DNA of 64,000 nucleotides from Pagrus major (GCF_040436345.1 NC_133233.1:82501-146500), one strand, 5' to 3'. Numbered from the stretch's first letter, positions 19,408-31,659 are shown. A program made the numbers and translations. The notes: generated by a model not told the origin, from the sequence alone.

Positions 19408-21060
19408 CACAGATTCGGCAATAATTTAATGGCAATGATTTAAAAATGCCTTTAAGAAATGTGATGACGCTTCCCCTTTAAGGCACCCGTTGCCCGTGTT
19501 TACGCATGCTCCGGCCAGAGCTGAGCAGAGCTGAGATCGAAGGGGGGAGGGGAGAGAAGCAGAGAAATTAAGGAGTGAAATAGTTACAAAGACAGTTGGT
19601 TTAACGCCTGGAAAATAATACCCATCTACTTGGTGTTTCATGAGGACCATGTTTGAATAAGCCACAGCGGTTTTGGTGAGTTTCAGCTCGTTTTATTGAT
19701 GCTTCGTTGTACTGTTTGCACTTGAATGAGTGACTGGTCTAGCAAAGAGAGCTAGCCTTAGCTAAACTGTTTAGCGGCTAATAGTCTGCGGTTTATCGAC
19801 CAAAGAGTTTTATTTCATGTAAAAAGATTACATCATTATGTACATTACATTATGATTTAAACTCGCTGTAAAAGGCTATTTCATTTGCATGGACAGAGTA
19901 ATTTATTTTGTTTATGGCCTGCTGTACAGGTCAGGTTTTTTTGCTTGCTCCTGAATGAAGTTTGACCAGAGAGACACTCTCCCTCGGTGCGGGAGACAGC
20001 ACGTACGCACGCGACCGTGGGACACAAGATGGCGAACAAACCCACAGACTACGTTCCTTAAAGACATCTTCATCTTCACCTTCATATTCATCGCTTCAAT
20101 GAGGATTTGCCGGATGGATTACTGGTAAACTCGCTGCCAGAGAGGTAGGAGTGTTGTAGATATTTCTTTTGAACTGAACTGAGTTGGAACAATAACTGAA
20201 CTGAACTTAAACTTATTGAACTTGAACTGAAGTGTTACATGTTTACATTCTGTTTCATAATTGTCAATATTGTAATTTAAGGTGTAATATTGTTTCACTT
20301 TATTTGGATTTAGATGCCTTTAAATGGTGAAAAGGTTTTTCTACTTATGGAATTAATAGAACAATAAGGAAACCAAAATAGGTGCAACCTATTACCATAA
20401 ATTGAGATAGTTAGTCACAGACCGGTCTAACATAACAAAATCTCTAATTTAAATCATCCTACCTGGATGAATTATTAAGGAAGAATATTTCTTATTTAGG
20501 AAAATAAACCTGAAAAAGGGAAAGTGAATACCAACCCTAACCCGTACCTGCAGGATACCTTAGACACTGTCTGAACACTGTTATGTTTATTGTTCTTGTT
20601 GACTTTAAAGTACCGGCTTTAATTTTAAAGAACCTGGTCTCTGGTTTAATTTGAACCTGTCGCCCCACTCCATCAGAACCTAGAACTGGTCCAGTGGCTT
20701 TCAATGATTCTTGGGAATTTGGATAAAACAGGTTTTAATTTTGAAAATAAAAAGTTAGTTAAATTACAAAATCTGAAGGTATATCATTATAGACCAAGGT
20801 CTTGGCTGTTCAGCAATGTACCGATGCAACCTCCTCATTTTGTAATTTTTTCATAAAATAGGCGTTTTTCCAGTTATTGTCAACGCTGTCAGACACAATA
20901 AAAAGCAAATTAATTTTTATTTATTTGGTCTAATATGTATTTAGAGCTTTTAAATCATTATCTGGCATTCTTAGTACACATGCTGTTAAATGTTGAATAT
21001 TCAATTTTGTTCATTTTTTATACTGTTTCACGTGTAAAAGATCTAACATCATACGTTTAC
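19408..21060. other. No gene recognised
   Basis: Contains a GC-richer segment at 19,470-19,570 and at 19,960-20,060 (ending ACAAGATGGCGAACAAACCC), then AT-rich sequence with the CTAACCCGTACC remnant at 20,540. No ORF over 80 codons with recognisable similarity and no paired TIRs were found. Confidence 0.4.
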
Positions 21061-21246
21061 TTACATGTCATCAAATATATAAATCATCATAGTAAAAAAT
21101 AAAGTCATTACCAGTAGGAATAATGTACAATGCATCACTGACATCATCTTAAACTGTCATCTAGTGTCCCCTACTCATAAAATAATACATTATATTCTTC
21201 TGTAAACTGTATATTAGACGTGAAGAACAGATAACAAATAACAATT
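21060..21246 (+). repeat. Direct repeat, left copy (pair at 22,195-22,390)
   Basis: Shared phrases include AATCATCATAGTAAAAAATA, GTAATGTGC-like and CTGTATATTAGACGTGAAG, repeated on the other side of the hAT MITE about 1,145 bp away. The duplication is clearly diverged, so it is older than the MITE insertion or has drifted. Confidence 0.65.
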
Positions 21247-21254
21247 GTGAGCAC

Positions 21255-22142
21255 TAGGGCTGAACGATTTTAGGAAAAGATCTAATTGCGATTTTTCTGG
21301 CAGGTATTGCGATTTCGATTTGATTCACGATTTCCTTCAAATCAAGCTTCAGTGCAATATTCACAATGTACAGTAACATTAAAACATTAAATGCTATTAC
21401 TCTAATGCAAGGATGAAAACTAAAGTTAAAAATTGCTTCCAAATGTATTTATTAACAAGAAACATGCATGGCTGATGGCTGCAGTTACCCTAACAGCCAC
21501 AAAGGCCGTCGTGTCACTATTGAGTCTTATTTCTTGATCCTGCCCCAAGTTCCTTTAAATAAAATACAAAACAATTCCTGGTGGCTGCTCTTATCATGCG
21601 GAGTTACTCTGGCAGAAGATGCTGTAATTGTAGTCTGTTTGCTACAGTGGGCCTGAGTATCATTTTCACCAGACTTTTTCGTCATGCACTCGTCATGCAA
21701 ATGCCTGTGTTGATTTTTCAAGTGCCGGTATAAATTGGTTGTGTTTCCGCTGGATGTTGCAACTTTAGCACGACAGGTTTTGCACAGTACCTGTTTCTGG
21801 TGCACGTCTCAAACCCGAAATACTTCCAAATGACCAATGTGCTGTTTTTCTTCGGGATTAAATCCCCTAACTCCGCTTCTGGTCCAGCTGGAGCCATTTC
21901 AGAACACGTTAAGGAACAGGTTAATACTGATTGGTTAGCGTGACCTGTCCACGAGTAGCATGCCGCTTCTGATTGGTGAGCTTGGCAGGATGGTAGAGAG
22001 ACGGCATGTATGTGTAAAATAGTTGACACAACAGATCCTGGGTCAGTCAGGAGCGCTGCAAAAACCGCAGCTTTGGCGATCACATGATCGCGTTGTCTGA
22101 AATCGCAATTTCGATCAGAAAACGATAAATCGTTCAGCCCTA
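21255..22142 (-). mobile_element. hAT MITE with 8-bp target duplication
   Basis: GTGAGCAC directly flanks both ends (21,247-21,254 and 22,143-22,150), the 8-bp duplication typical of hAT. TIRs are TAGGGCTGAACGATTT and its complement at the right. 888 bp. It retains only the N-terminal BED-finger coding part of a transposase. Confidence 0.92.
21527..21940 (-). pseudogene. hAT transposase BED zinc finger, frameshifted
   Basis: Two minus-strand frames together give the BED finger. LVIWKYFGFE lies in one; VLCKTCRAKVATSSGNTTNL and RHLKNQH (Cys-x2-Cys ... His-x4/5-His) lie in the other. A frameshift near 21,810 separates them. The RNase H-like catalytic domain and the hATC domain are absent. DNA binding to the TIRs is the family role of such fingers. 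Confidence 0.8.
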
Positions 22143-22194
22143 GTGAGCACTGTGGCAAACAGTCAATAAGAAACATGTTGAATTAGCAATAGGC

Positions 22195-22390
22195 TATCAT
22201 TAATAAAAGTGCCCCTTAATAATCATCATAAGTAAAAAAGAAATCATTTCCAGTAGCAAGAAGATAGAATTCCTCACTGACCTCATATTTAACTGTCATG
22301 TAGTGCCCCTCACTAATAAAATAATATAGATCATATTCTTCTGTAAACTAAACTGTATATTGGACGTGAAGAACAGATAAATGAATAACT
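22195..22390 (+). repeat. Direct repeat, right copy
   Basis: Pair of 21,060-21,246; see that entry. Confidence 0.65.
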
Positions 22391-22418
22391 ACGTCTTACA
22401 GTCTCTTTTCCATAAACT

Positions 22419-23864
22419 CAGGGTTCGTACGGGTGCTTGAAATCCTTGAAAGTGCTTGAAATCCTTGAAAGTGCTTGAATGTCAATGTTGTGTTTTCAAG
22501 GTCTGAAAAGTGCTTGGATTTTAGTTTAAGTGCTTGAAAATGCTTGACATTATAACTCTGTCTTTTTCACAAAATTGGGATCAGACTGGATAGTTTGCTT
22601 ATTACAAGGAGAAATAAAATCAGTAAGAGAACCTTATGTGGAGATTTTTTTGCCTGGGCTCCGCTGAGCCTCTCTGCGACCTGCCAGTCTGTGTGTAACC
22701 CCGCCCTGCCCCCTTCAAAGAGAGAGAGCAAGAGATGACAAAATGCCAGGAGGCATTTGTGCAATGGGAGAGCCTGTGCTCTCCAGTCACATAAAAGGAA
22801 GTTAAGACTTATTGAGTAACTTAGACCAACGCTGCACCTTAACACTTTGTTTATGCTAACCGCTAACGTTAGCTAAATTAGCGGTTTTACAGACTAAATT
22901 ATATAAAATGTGGGGTTGTCAAAGTTAACGTGTTAACCATAGACTGTAGAAAAAAGTACGCGTTAACGCATGTGATTAATATGGAAACCATAACACGCTA
23001 AAGAATAATCAACGCACCATTAATCACGTTACATGACCTAGCTAAGTTAGCGCCTGACTGTCTGTGTATGCAGTCTATGGCCTGTGTGTGTATCGTCACA
23101 CATGCAGCCTGGTAGCAATAGAGAAGGATGGCTGAGGAGAAGGTCGAATTTGATGCAATTTGGACTGATGACACGTTCAATATTAATAAACTTTGATGAA
23201 TAAGCGAACAGCGCTCTGTGCAGCACAGAGCATCTCTCCTGCTGCTGACAGGCTGTCAGCAGATGAGTCACTCACACTGGTTAACACCAGAGCTGAAAGT
23301 TCCAGAGTCAGAAACGGGACTGTTCAGTTTGTCTCTGTAACGTCACACCAGGCACTGACATCTGTAAGAGCTTTAAGTGTGAAAAGGGAATGTTCACTTT
23401 TCTCCACTTTTCATAACTTACTTCTAATAAAGTTTCTAATAAAGTTATTTATTTATTTTATATATTGACTCTGCCAGATTAGATGGCAAGCCAAGACTTC
23501 TTACAGATAGGTGACACATTTTGAAACATAAAAATCTATGTCAAAAAAGAAAATTACAGGGTCCTCTCAGGTCTCTCTTTGTCTCGGTGAGAGTGTGCCT
23601 GAAGAACGTCAAGTGGCTTCTCTTTTTTTGGATAAAACTTTGTATTCTCCTTTAATTTTTAAACTTTGTGCTATTATGAAACATAATTTTAGATGTTTAC
23701 AGCGTAATACAATGTACATAATTGTGATAAAGTGAAAAAAAAAAAAATGAGTATATATATTCCTGTAGATATGTATTTTACCCCAGCGATAAGGTGCTGG
23801 AAAATTTTGAAAATGACCCTTAAAAGTGCTTGAATTTGACGTTGAAAAATGTGTACAGACCCTG
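22419..23864. mobile_element. CAGGG-ended nonautonomous DNA transposon
   Basis: Left end CAGGGTTCGTACGG; right end inverted reads CAGGGTCTGTACAC. TAAACT flanks both sides (22,413-22,418 and 23,865-23,870), a possible 6-bp duplication. Both subterminal parts carry AAAGTGCTTGAA repeats (22,445-22,560 and 23,823-23,840), as seen at transposase-binding ends. No transposase was seen inside. Superfamily uncertain. Confidence 0.75.
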
Positions 23865-23995
23865 TAAACTGAAATGTTTCAAATTACAGAAAGCATTCTG
23901 TGTAAATACCACAAAACACATCTGGCACAAAAATAATAATAATAATTTGTGAACCCCTGTGAGTATTCCCTGACTGTTTTACATCACTCCACCAC

Positions 23996-24900
23996 TCATT
24001 TAGCTTCATCAGGAAGTATATGGTGTATATGTTTCTCCTCTATGAAATCCATGACTTCAGCAGACAGGTTGTATATCTCCCTCGTCCTGCTTACACAACC
24101 TGGTGATGACGGTTCCACAAGTTTGACCAGAATATGGTCAAATGGTATGAAGCACATATCCTTTCCACCTCCTTTTGGATAGAATTGTGTGTTGGGCCCA
24201 TGAGGGTGGAAAAACTCCACTTCCACATCTTGATGATGAGTCCACAGTGACAGCCTTTGCTAACCACCAGTTCTGGTCATAAATGACCGCAAGCCAATCT
24301 CTGCAATGAACTACATCAGCAGATAGATCTGTCGCAGTCCCGTCAGGACCACTCTTGGTCAGTGGTTCTTGCTCACTTTCCTCCCGTTCCGTTTCCTCCT
24401 TCAACATTGCCAAAGGACCTTTCCTCTTTTGCATTGGTATAGGACCATCATCCTCAACCTGTACCCTTGGTGTGTTGGCAGTCACCTGGAATATTGTTGG
24501 GCTGAAACACTTGCACATTTGTGGCTCACTGCAGAAACAGGACAGTGATCTGCAATGGATCTCAGAGTCGTTTCGGTGTGTTGGTGTGACCTGATGGAGT
24601 TTCCTTGCTGCAGGTACAGGTTTTAGTGATTGAGAAAGGAGTGCATCGTATGGCTGCATGTCAGCTTCAGTAATGATGGAGCTTAGTGCTGCAGAGGCTT
24701 CTGCCAACCATCTCATGGAAGATATTCCCATTTACAATGTCATTCCCCGCAGTATAAGGCTGTCTGCAGTCCTTTTCACAGTTCCTCCAATGCCGTCTGG
24801 GGCTCCCTTCCCATGTGAGGTGGGGAAGAAGTTCCTGGTTGTTCTCTTGAAACCTAGAGTTGGAGGGACACTGCAGAGGAGAGAAAAGTTCTTCTTGTTC
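23996..24900 (-). pseudogene. Multicopy fish protein family, copy 1, C-terminal exons
   Basis: Reading on minus from 24,900: RTTRNFFPTSHGKGAPDGIG, then a His/Cys-rich segment (CRSLSCFCSEPQMCKCF), then WWLAKAV and, after a one-base frameshift near 24,225, VEVEFFHPHGPNTQFYPKGG. This is the C-terminal order of a large protein family repeated many times in fish genomes (HGKGAPDG; cysteine cluster; HPHGP). I know of no assigned biochemical function; a mobile-element origin is likely from copy number. A stop precedes 24,731, so the piece is broken. Confidence 0.6.
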
Positions 24901-24909
24901 TTGTGACCC

Positions 24910-25789
24910 ACACAGGGCGGGATCTCAACACGGACTCATCGCGCTGCTACGTTAACAATTGAGTTTAGTCGGCATGTGAGAACTCGTCTGACACGGAGAG
25001 TCCCCTGTTGTGTGCTACATGTGTGAAATAACAGCTATAGTCTGGACTTTTTCTGGAGTGTATCTGTGTAAACGGCTTCATTCAGCGTCTCTCCCTCCCC
25101 TCTGGCACCGTGAGTTACCATGGTTACAGGAACGCCCTGAAACTTTATAATGATGATCAATAAGAAGCTTTTGGTTAGTTTAACTGTACAAAATCATGAA
25201 TGTTGCCTGATTGTAGCTCAATGCTTAAATCTTGTATTATAACATATAGAACAAAGCCTCAGAGCTTCTTTGATTATTAACAGTATGTTAGTGATGACAG
25301 GTGATAACTCGCCATCAGACTGACAAGGCTGCAAAAGTTGCTGTATGTATGATGTATTTTTCTGTTAAACGATAAGAGGCTCACTTTAAACAATATTATT
25401 AATGATAATAATTAATGATAATGATGATGAGAAGAAGTAGAAAAATAGCGTACCGAAAAGTTCTGTAGGTGGTTGATTATTTGAAAGAGTAAAACTTGAG
25501 AGAAGCTTGGCAAAAAAAAGGCACAGATTGATTTCATAGATTGAAAATTACATTGAAAAGACAAAAAACATTTTAAGTGTGAATAGAACAGCTGTTCAGA
25601 TCATCCTCCTGTAAAACACTGTTGGTCAAATATTTAAGCTTGATGTCTGCATTAGAGAACATGGTGTGGGGTGAGGCTGTAAATCTTATCTTATTTTTTT
25701 AGCACGTGTCAAGTAAAATGCCCTGTAACATGTTTCAGAAATTACAAATTGGGAATATGACTTGGCTACAGCTCGAAAAAACATTTCAG
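24910..25789. other. No exon recognised inside family copy 1
   Basis: The central exons expected between the N- and C-terminal parts are not visible here on the minus strand. Sequence is AT-rich, with an ATAATTAATGATAATGATGA simple stretch at 25,405. An internal deletion is the simplest explanation. Confidence 0.4.
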
Positions 25790-26440
25790 TCAAAAGATTT
25801 TTTTTTGCTTTAATCCATGGGTCTGGTTCTGAACTGAGCACACGTGTGTTGTTGTTTCTGTCTTCAGTTTGTCTTCATATCGTTGGAGAAGCTCTCCCAG
25901 CGTGCCACTGTGCATCGCAAGTCTTGTGTTGAAGTGGAGCCCATCTGCTGTTTGATCCTGAACTCGTTCCCATTGCTGCCATTCAACATTGGTCTGGTCT
26001 TGCTGTGGTGTGGGAAGTGTATGTTTGTGGAGACACCGGGTGCAGGAGCGCAGAAGACATGCCTCGCTTGTCTGTGAACAGCAGACAAGTTCAAAACTAT
26101 CCTCCGGTTTGCTAGACTTGACGACACCATTTTCTCTTAGGACTTCAAGCATCAGCTTAGCATTCTCATGGTACTGACATTGGCGTGTCTTATGATCCGA
26201 CGGTCTTGGTGCTGTGACATAGAATGGATGTAAGGCACAGAAGGATGAATAACTGAGCTTCACTCTCGGTTCCTTCTTGGTGAACTCCTTGTGGAGGTTC
26301 AATACTGTATCAGTCAGAATCATTCTCTGATGCTTTATTTTCTTGCGTGTGATTGTGTCCTGTTTGTCAGTTGTCATTCCTGCTGCATTATGGTAGAAAT
26401 CCTGAACCTTCTGAGTAATTGCTTGAATGTGTTTTTTGTC
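25790..26440 (-). pseudogene. Multicopy fish protein family, copy 1, middle exon
   Basis: From about 26,440 the minus strand reads KVQDFYHNAAGMTTDKQDTI, then KIKHQRMILTDTVLNLHKEF, SYSSFCALHPFYVTAPRP and a Cys/His set around SFELVCCSQTSEACLLRSC. The TT..KxDTIT.NKIK.Q block is diagnostic of the family, since copy 2 at 36.9 kb has KKDTITKNKIKQQRR. The Cys-His spacing suggests a metal-binding knuckle. Part of the same locus as 26,658-27,110. Confidence 0.6.
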
Positions 26441-26639
26441 AGTAGGCCTCCTCTTCCGCAGTGTGTTATATGAGAACCTTGCCTGACAGAGTCAAGTTCT
26501 TGTTCTTGTGGGCAGACTTGTTTTGTTTCAATTCATGAATGAGTGTGTTGTTGAACAGCAGAGTTTTCTTAATGGAGGGGTTTTTGAGTTGGCTTCCCCG
26601 CAGCAGCTGCTCTGTATTTTTTGGGGATTCTTGTGTTTT

Positions 26640-27110
26640 TTTATTCCAAGCTTGTTCTCATACCCAACGCTTTTTCATTCTGTTCCTATCCTTTGTTACC
26701 TCTTGAAGTTTATTTCTCATAGCTTTCATCTCTCTAGAGAATCTCGCTCCTGTTTTCTTTCTTTCCCTTTCTCCTGCTATAGCCTGCCTACTCCAAGCTG
26801 GCTTGTGTATGGCCTGATCCACTGGACTGTCTGGGGGAGTTTCTGGGTGATCTGAGCCCTTTCTCTTACGTTCTCTTGATACTTGTTGACTATGTTTCCA
26901 AGCCTTTCTCTGACTTCTCTTTTCCCTTTCATTCAAGTCATTGATATTTTTTATCTTCCTTTCCTCCACCCTCTTCTTCCATCTTTGCCTTTCCGTTCTG
27001 AGGTATTCCTCCTTTAACTCTGCATCACTGTGTGTTTTCTCTCTACGCTTCTTTTGATATTCCCTGTTTCTTCTCCTTCTCTCCTCCACAGATAGCTGCT
27101 GCCTAGCCAT
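26640..27110 (-). pseudogene. Multicopy fish protein family, copy 1, N-terminal exon
   Basis: Starts MARQQLSVEERRRRNREYQK. It is about 150 residues of strongly basic, coiled-coil-like sequence with a TPPDSP linker and a second helical RFSREMKAMRNKLQEVTKDR. The equivalent start in copy 2 is MPLSSKEKVARHRARV. A stop or frameshift lies near 26,645. Basic helix plus coiled coil suggests nucleic-acid binding; that is inference. Confidence 0.6.
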
Positions 27111-27172
27111 AACTTCCTAAAATACATAAAGTCAAAGTTGAGTGTAATGACTATGAAATTGGGGGGAATTAC

Positions 27173-27321
27173 TGTTGGCCCAATAACTACGATGACAACT
27201 GTAGGTTTTCATGACTTTACTGCAACCTCAGCACACCAATAACAACGACAGACTTGCGCATTCCTCCCCCAGAACAAACCTGTAACTTGCACATGCGCAG
27301 TGAGAAATAAAGCACATAACA
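27173..27321 (-). repeat. Copia 3' LTR
   Basis: 149 bp, TG...CA ends. It differs from the 5' LTR by C/T, C/T and G/C at three sites. Short for an LTR. Confidence 0.95.
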
Positions 27322-27345
27322 AACTCCCCTTTTCTCTTCAAAGAA
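27322..27345 (-). promoter_or_regulatory. Copia polypurine tract
   Basis: On minus, GAAGAGAAAAGGGGAGTT directly precedes the 3' LTR. Expected to prime plus-strand DNA synthesis. Confidence 0.75.
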
Positions 27346-27468
27346 AAACAGTGCAAAGAAAATATTTATTTTTCTCCTTTTTAGTGTCCTTAACAGATAG
27401 CCAGGTTTAAAGTTTCAGCTTTAATAACTAAAGTAGAACAGTAAAAAAAACTTTGTTGTTTAGTCCAT

Positions 27469-29351
27469 TTAGCTTTTACGCTGCCATACACCTTCGCTGA
27501 GAGCCCTCAGCAAAACGAGTGCAGACGCCCCCTTCTTGGTCAAACAGTCAGCGAGCTGCTCCTTAGTTGCTGACCACATGATCTGCTGAATAGTCCCAGA
27601 GTGGATGAGTTCCTTGACACTGCTGATCTCTAGACGGAGTCTTTTCTCTGTGACTGATTTGGTGGATTTGACAGCATCCAAAAGAGAGTGGTTGTCAGTT
27701 ACACACACTATAGGCAAATTGTTGCTTGTACAGTCACCTGTGGTGATCTCTGAGTACAGTGTAGCTAGGAAGACTGCACTGTCGATGCCATCTACAAGTG
27801 CCAAAGTCTCTCCAGCTAAAGTGCTCCGAACAACTCTCCTGATCCTTTTTGACTGCCAGCATATAGGCGAGAATCTTCCAACCTCTCCCATAAGCATGAT
27901 CAGGTGCCCACCTTGAGTGCCTCCATCTGGAAGATTTCCCATGGATGAATCACTGAACACCACCAGCTTTAGGGAGCTGTCTTTTCCCAAGTACTGAAAC
28001 CTCAAAGTCACCTCCTCTGACTTTAGTTTTCTGATCAGTTTATTTGCACAGTGCAGAGTCTGAACAGTGGCATGCTTTGTACTTGACGCCAGGATGGATA
28101 TGTCACACATTATGTCGGGTCTGCTCTGCCTCGCCACCCGCAATATTTGGCCAATCTTTGACTTAAGCATATCATATTCAGTGTCTGTTAGGGGGGGGCT
28201 CTCGTGGGGTCCACATGAATGGGTTGGAGATTTTTTATGTACATCCATTGTTGCACCTGTATTTCATCCTCTACAGAGAGTACCTCCATCCCAATGTAGC
28301 TGAAGCTGTTGTGTTCTTCACGTCCAATTTGAAAAGTAGCTTTCAAGTGAGAAATGACTGTCATGGAGAACGTTTCCGAACCTCCCCAGATAAAGTCATC
28401 CACATGACAAGCAAGGACTCCCATCACATGGTAGGAGTCATCCAACCAGTAGAACACTGCTGGGTCAACTTTTGAAACAGTACCTCCCGACTGCTGCATA
28501 ATGTCCTTTACCCTGTTGTACCAGTACAGAGAAGCATCTGTCAGGCCATAAACACACTTCTTCAACTTCCACACAGTTCCTTTGCTCTGAGCTTCTCGGG
28601 GAGGCCGAATGTAGACATCTCGGGTTAACTCTTTACCTTGCAAAAAGGCTGCTTCAATGTCTATGGAGTTCAGCTGCCATTTCTTTTGACATATAACAGC
28701 CATGATCATTTTTAGGGACTCTGAAGCACACGTAGGTGAATCTTTTGGTAGCTCCTCAGTGTTCATTTCCTCAAAGCCTCTTGCAACTAGTCTGGCTTTA
28801 GGGACAACACGATCTGGTGTCTCCTTGAGTGTGCACACCCACCTTGTAAAGATGCATTTCTGACTTTCATCTTTCACCTCTTCAAACACATTGTTCTGTT
28901 TCCAGTTGCTGAGTTCAGCGTGTTTGGCAGGTATGAAGGCTTCATCATTCACAATCAGTACGTCCTCTTTATGGCAGTCTGCACATAACTCAACATGTTC
29001 AGATGGACCCAGTTGAAGATTGTCTACTTGTCCTAAGTCCACTGATCCAGTTGTACCAGCAATTTCCTCAGGCTCTGTGTACTGTAAATTGTACCAGTTT
29101 TTGTGCGTTCCAGTGGCCTTTCCTGCCCGGCTGAGGATTTTTCCAGTGTGTACTTGGTCACTTCCACTGTCTGTGTATGTAACTACTTGTCCAGTTTTCA
29201 GCTTAAGTCCTTTCACAAGTAGTATTTGAGTGTGTTGATGTGTGAGGGGGCTCATTGTTATCCTCAGCATCTTCATCATTTGAGGGTGCCTCTTCCTCAC
29301 TTTTATTGTCAGTCTTATTTTTATAGAGTCCAGTTTCTGGTAATGTGGCAT
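27469..29351 (-). pseudogene. Copia pol: reverse transcriptase and RNase H
   Basis: RT: FTRWVCTLKETPDRVVPKAR, VARGFEE, IDIEAAFLQGKEL, KKCVYGL and the catalytic CHVDDFIWGG (Copia version of YVDD). RNase H: VVFSDSSMGN, STLAGETLALVDGI and LADCLTKKGAS. RT and RNase H lie in different frames, with a shift in the G-run at 28,190-28,196. Another shift near 29,220 separates RT from the integrase tail. The enzymes would copy element RNA into DNA inside gag particles; this copy cannot make them as one protein. Confidence 0.92.
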
Positions 29352-30733
29352 TTTCAGTTCCCATCAACTGATTATCTCTTTCTCTCAGCATATCTTGCGA
29401 GCCATCAACCTTTCGAAGTCTGGATTGATGTACACGAACATAAGTGCCTCCATGGCGAACAAACATCACCACACCATCTTGGCCGATGACCACACCTGGA
29501 CCTTTCCACTCTGTAGAATCCACCCGTTTGTAGTAAACCTTATCCTCCATTTCATATCGGTCATCAGTGGGTCGCACTTGTTTACGAAGGGCTCTTCGTA
29601 TCCTCTCAGAGCATTCTGTTTCTGTGAATGCTCTCCTTGTAGCATGTAGTGCTGAGATGTGTTGGGCCATCCAAGTAGCCATGCTAGTCCCTTCTGATCT
29701 GGGAGCTTATCAGTGAGAACTGACGGCAAATTTGGGTTCTGCCCGAACACTAGCTGGTAGGGACTGTAGCCATGTACATTGTGCATAGTTTTTTTGCCAT
29801 CAGGGCCCAGTCTAGGGCTGTCTTCCAATCACATCCGTTGTCTCTCTTTACTTTCAACAGGATTTCAGTGAGAGTTTGATTATGCCTTTCTAATAGACCG
29901 TTGCTCCATGGACTATAAGCTGCAGTCGTTTTCACTTCAAAGTTTTCAGCCATGTCCCTCATTTCCTCATTATTAAATTCACCCCCATTGTCAGTGAACA
30001 GTCTGCGTGGAGGACCATGAACACTTATCCAGCAGTGAATAAAGTGCTTCACTATCTCTTTGGGTTTCTTGGTGGTTATAATGCTCCCTGCACTGAATTG
30101 TGTGAAGTGGTCAATGGCATGCAGATACCACACTCCTGGCTCTAGCTCATGTAAGTCCATAGCTACAGTTTCATTGTAGGTTGAGGCCATGGGTAAACCT
30201 ACTGCTGGCTTTGGCTTTGGTTTACTGTATCTAATGCATGTCTCACAGTTCTTTACAATATCCTTCAGGATTGTGGTGCACTCCTCATCAGTATTACCTG
30301 AGCAGGTCAGTAGTTTTTTCAGTCTGTCAACTGAGGCATGTCCAAACTGCTTGTGCAGTTTCAATAGAATTTTTTGTTTTTCCTGTTTTGTCATGTTTTC
30401 TGTCACAATTAGGATGTCATCTTCATTTTGGATGTCACTTCCACCTGGGGAACTCTCATCCCTCAAGTTCACACAATAATGTCCTGACGATATCAGTTCA
30501 AGTTTCACAGGTTGCTTGAAAATAATGGCTTTGTCATTCTCAATGTCCAAAACTGCACCTGCTCTTTTCAGTGACGTTTTGCTTAAAAGCAAAGGGATAT
30601 CGGCTGGGACAACTTCTGTCTCAATTTGACATCTAGTCTGTGCTATCACAGCTGGGATTTTCACTTTCTTTGTGGAATGGACAATTCTCCCATCACCAAA
30701 CTTGAATGGTCTTGCACTTTTTATGTCCTTCAT
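29203..30733 (-). pseudogene. Copia pol: integrase with GAG-pre-integrase zinc region
   Basis: KQFGHASVDRLKKLL with a following NCETCIRYSK gives the HHCC-like zinc domain. DLHELEPGVWYLHAIDHFTQ, LFTDNGGEF and NGLLERHNQTLTEILLK mark the DDE core with D, D and E visible. C-terminal part VYYKRVDSTEWKGPGVVIG. Frameshifts at about 29,785 (T-run) and 29,690 break it. Follows gag without a usable protease. Confidence 0.9.
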
Positions 30734-30753
30734 TTTAAGTAACTCATCCTGTG

Positions 30754-31659
30754 TTAGTTGACTGACATAATGATCAAGCCATTTTTCGTGTCAATCACAG
30801 CAGATCCCAAAGACTCCAACATGAAAATCTCTGTGTTAGACAATGTGTCTTTAGACAATAAAGTAATGTTGCATTCTTCAAACTCTGTTTGTCTTTCATC
30901 TTCTGTCAGTTTAGCATGTTCATTTTTGTGGGGGCAGTCCTTTGCCCAGTGATATATGCTTTGGCAGACTGCACATCTCGTTCTCCTGCCGTATCTGTCA
31001 AGCGGATTGGTACCTTGAACAGCTGTTTGACGTTGCATATTTGACCTACTTTCTCTTCTGCCGGTAATCTTTGTGTAATAGGCAGCGTCAGTTGCATCTC
31101 CGCTCACCTGCAGTGCATCAGCGCCCCTCTGTGGCGTAGTATCGCCAAAAATCCTCTTCAATGTGGCCTTCATGTTGTCAAACGTGAGGCGTGGACAAGC
31201 GGTAAGCGCCAACTGTTTATCTTTAACATTCAGTCCCGCAGTGTCTAGCAGCTTGAATGCTAACACTGCATCCGGGAGCTCCATTTTGAACTGGTGAATT
31301 CTGTTGTACCTCCGTTCAAACTCAACAATGTAATCCACTATCGAAACGCCATTGTCTTTCGTTATCCGGTCAAACTCCGTGTACGCCTCGTATTGGCGGT
31401 CCTTTTCCTCTTTCAAAAACACAGAGTCCAGTTTTTTCAGAAGTGTAGTCATTCCATTATCCATTATGTTCAAATCCTCTGCGGCTACTTCCAGCGCGCT
31501 GTCCCTCGCTCTTCCCATTAGCGACAAGGCAACCGTCAGGGCCTGCTTCTTCTTATCCAAGTCACTAACCAGTCTCCAGATTTCAACCTCATTTTTCCAG
31601 CTTTCATAAGATTTCTTCTCATCAAACGCTGGCGGAACTTTATAGTTACCAGCGGCCAT
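30754..31659 (-). CDS. Copia gag, fused to a truncated protease start
   Basis: 301 codons, intact. The N-terminus MAAGNYKVPPAFDEKKSYES through the DUF4219/UBN2-like gag helices (YEAYTEFDRITKDNGVSIVD) is followed by a CCHC knuckle CAVCQSIYHWAKDCPH at about residues 231-246. It would form the particle shell and bind element RNA. The frame enters the protease (SAVIDT, the retropepsin Asp motif is D-T) and then jumps directly into sequence that normally lies later, in the wrong frame, and stops. So the active-site loop is deleted. The ATG lies within the primer-binding site, which leaves almost no 5' leader. Confidence 0.9.
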   Translation of the reverse strand: MAAGNYKVPPAFDEKKSYESWKNEVEIWRLVSDLDKKKQALTVALSLMGRARDSALEVAAEDLNIMDNGMTTLLKKLDSVFLKEEKDRQYEAYTEFDRITKDNGVSIVDYIVEFERRYNRIHQFKMELPDAVLAFKLLDTAGLNVKDKQLALTACPRLTFDNMKATLKRIFGDTTPQRGADALQVSGDATDAAYYTKITGRRESRSNMQRQTAVQGTNPLDRYGRRTRCAVCQSIYHWAKDCPHKNEHAKLTEDERQTEFEECNITLLSKDTLSNTEIFMLESLGSAVIDTKNGLIIMSVN

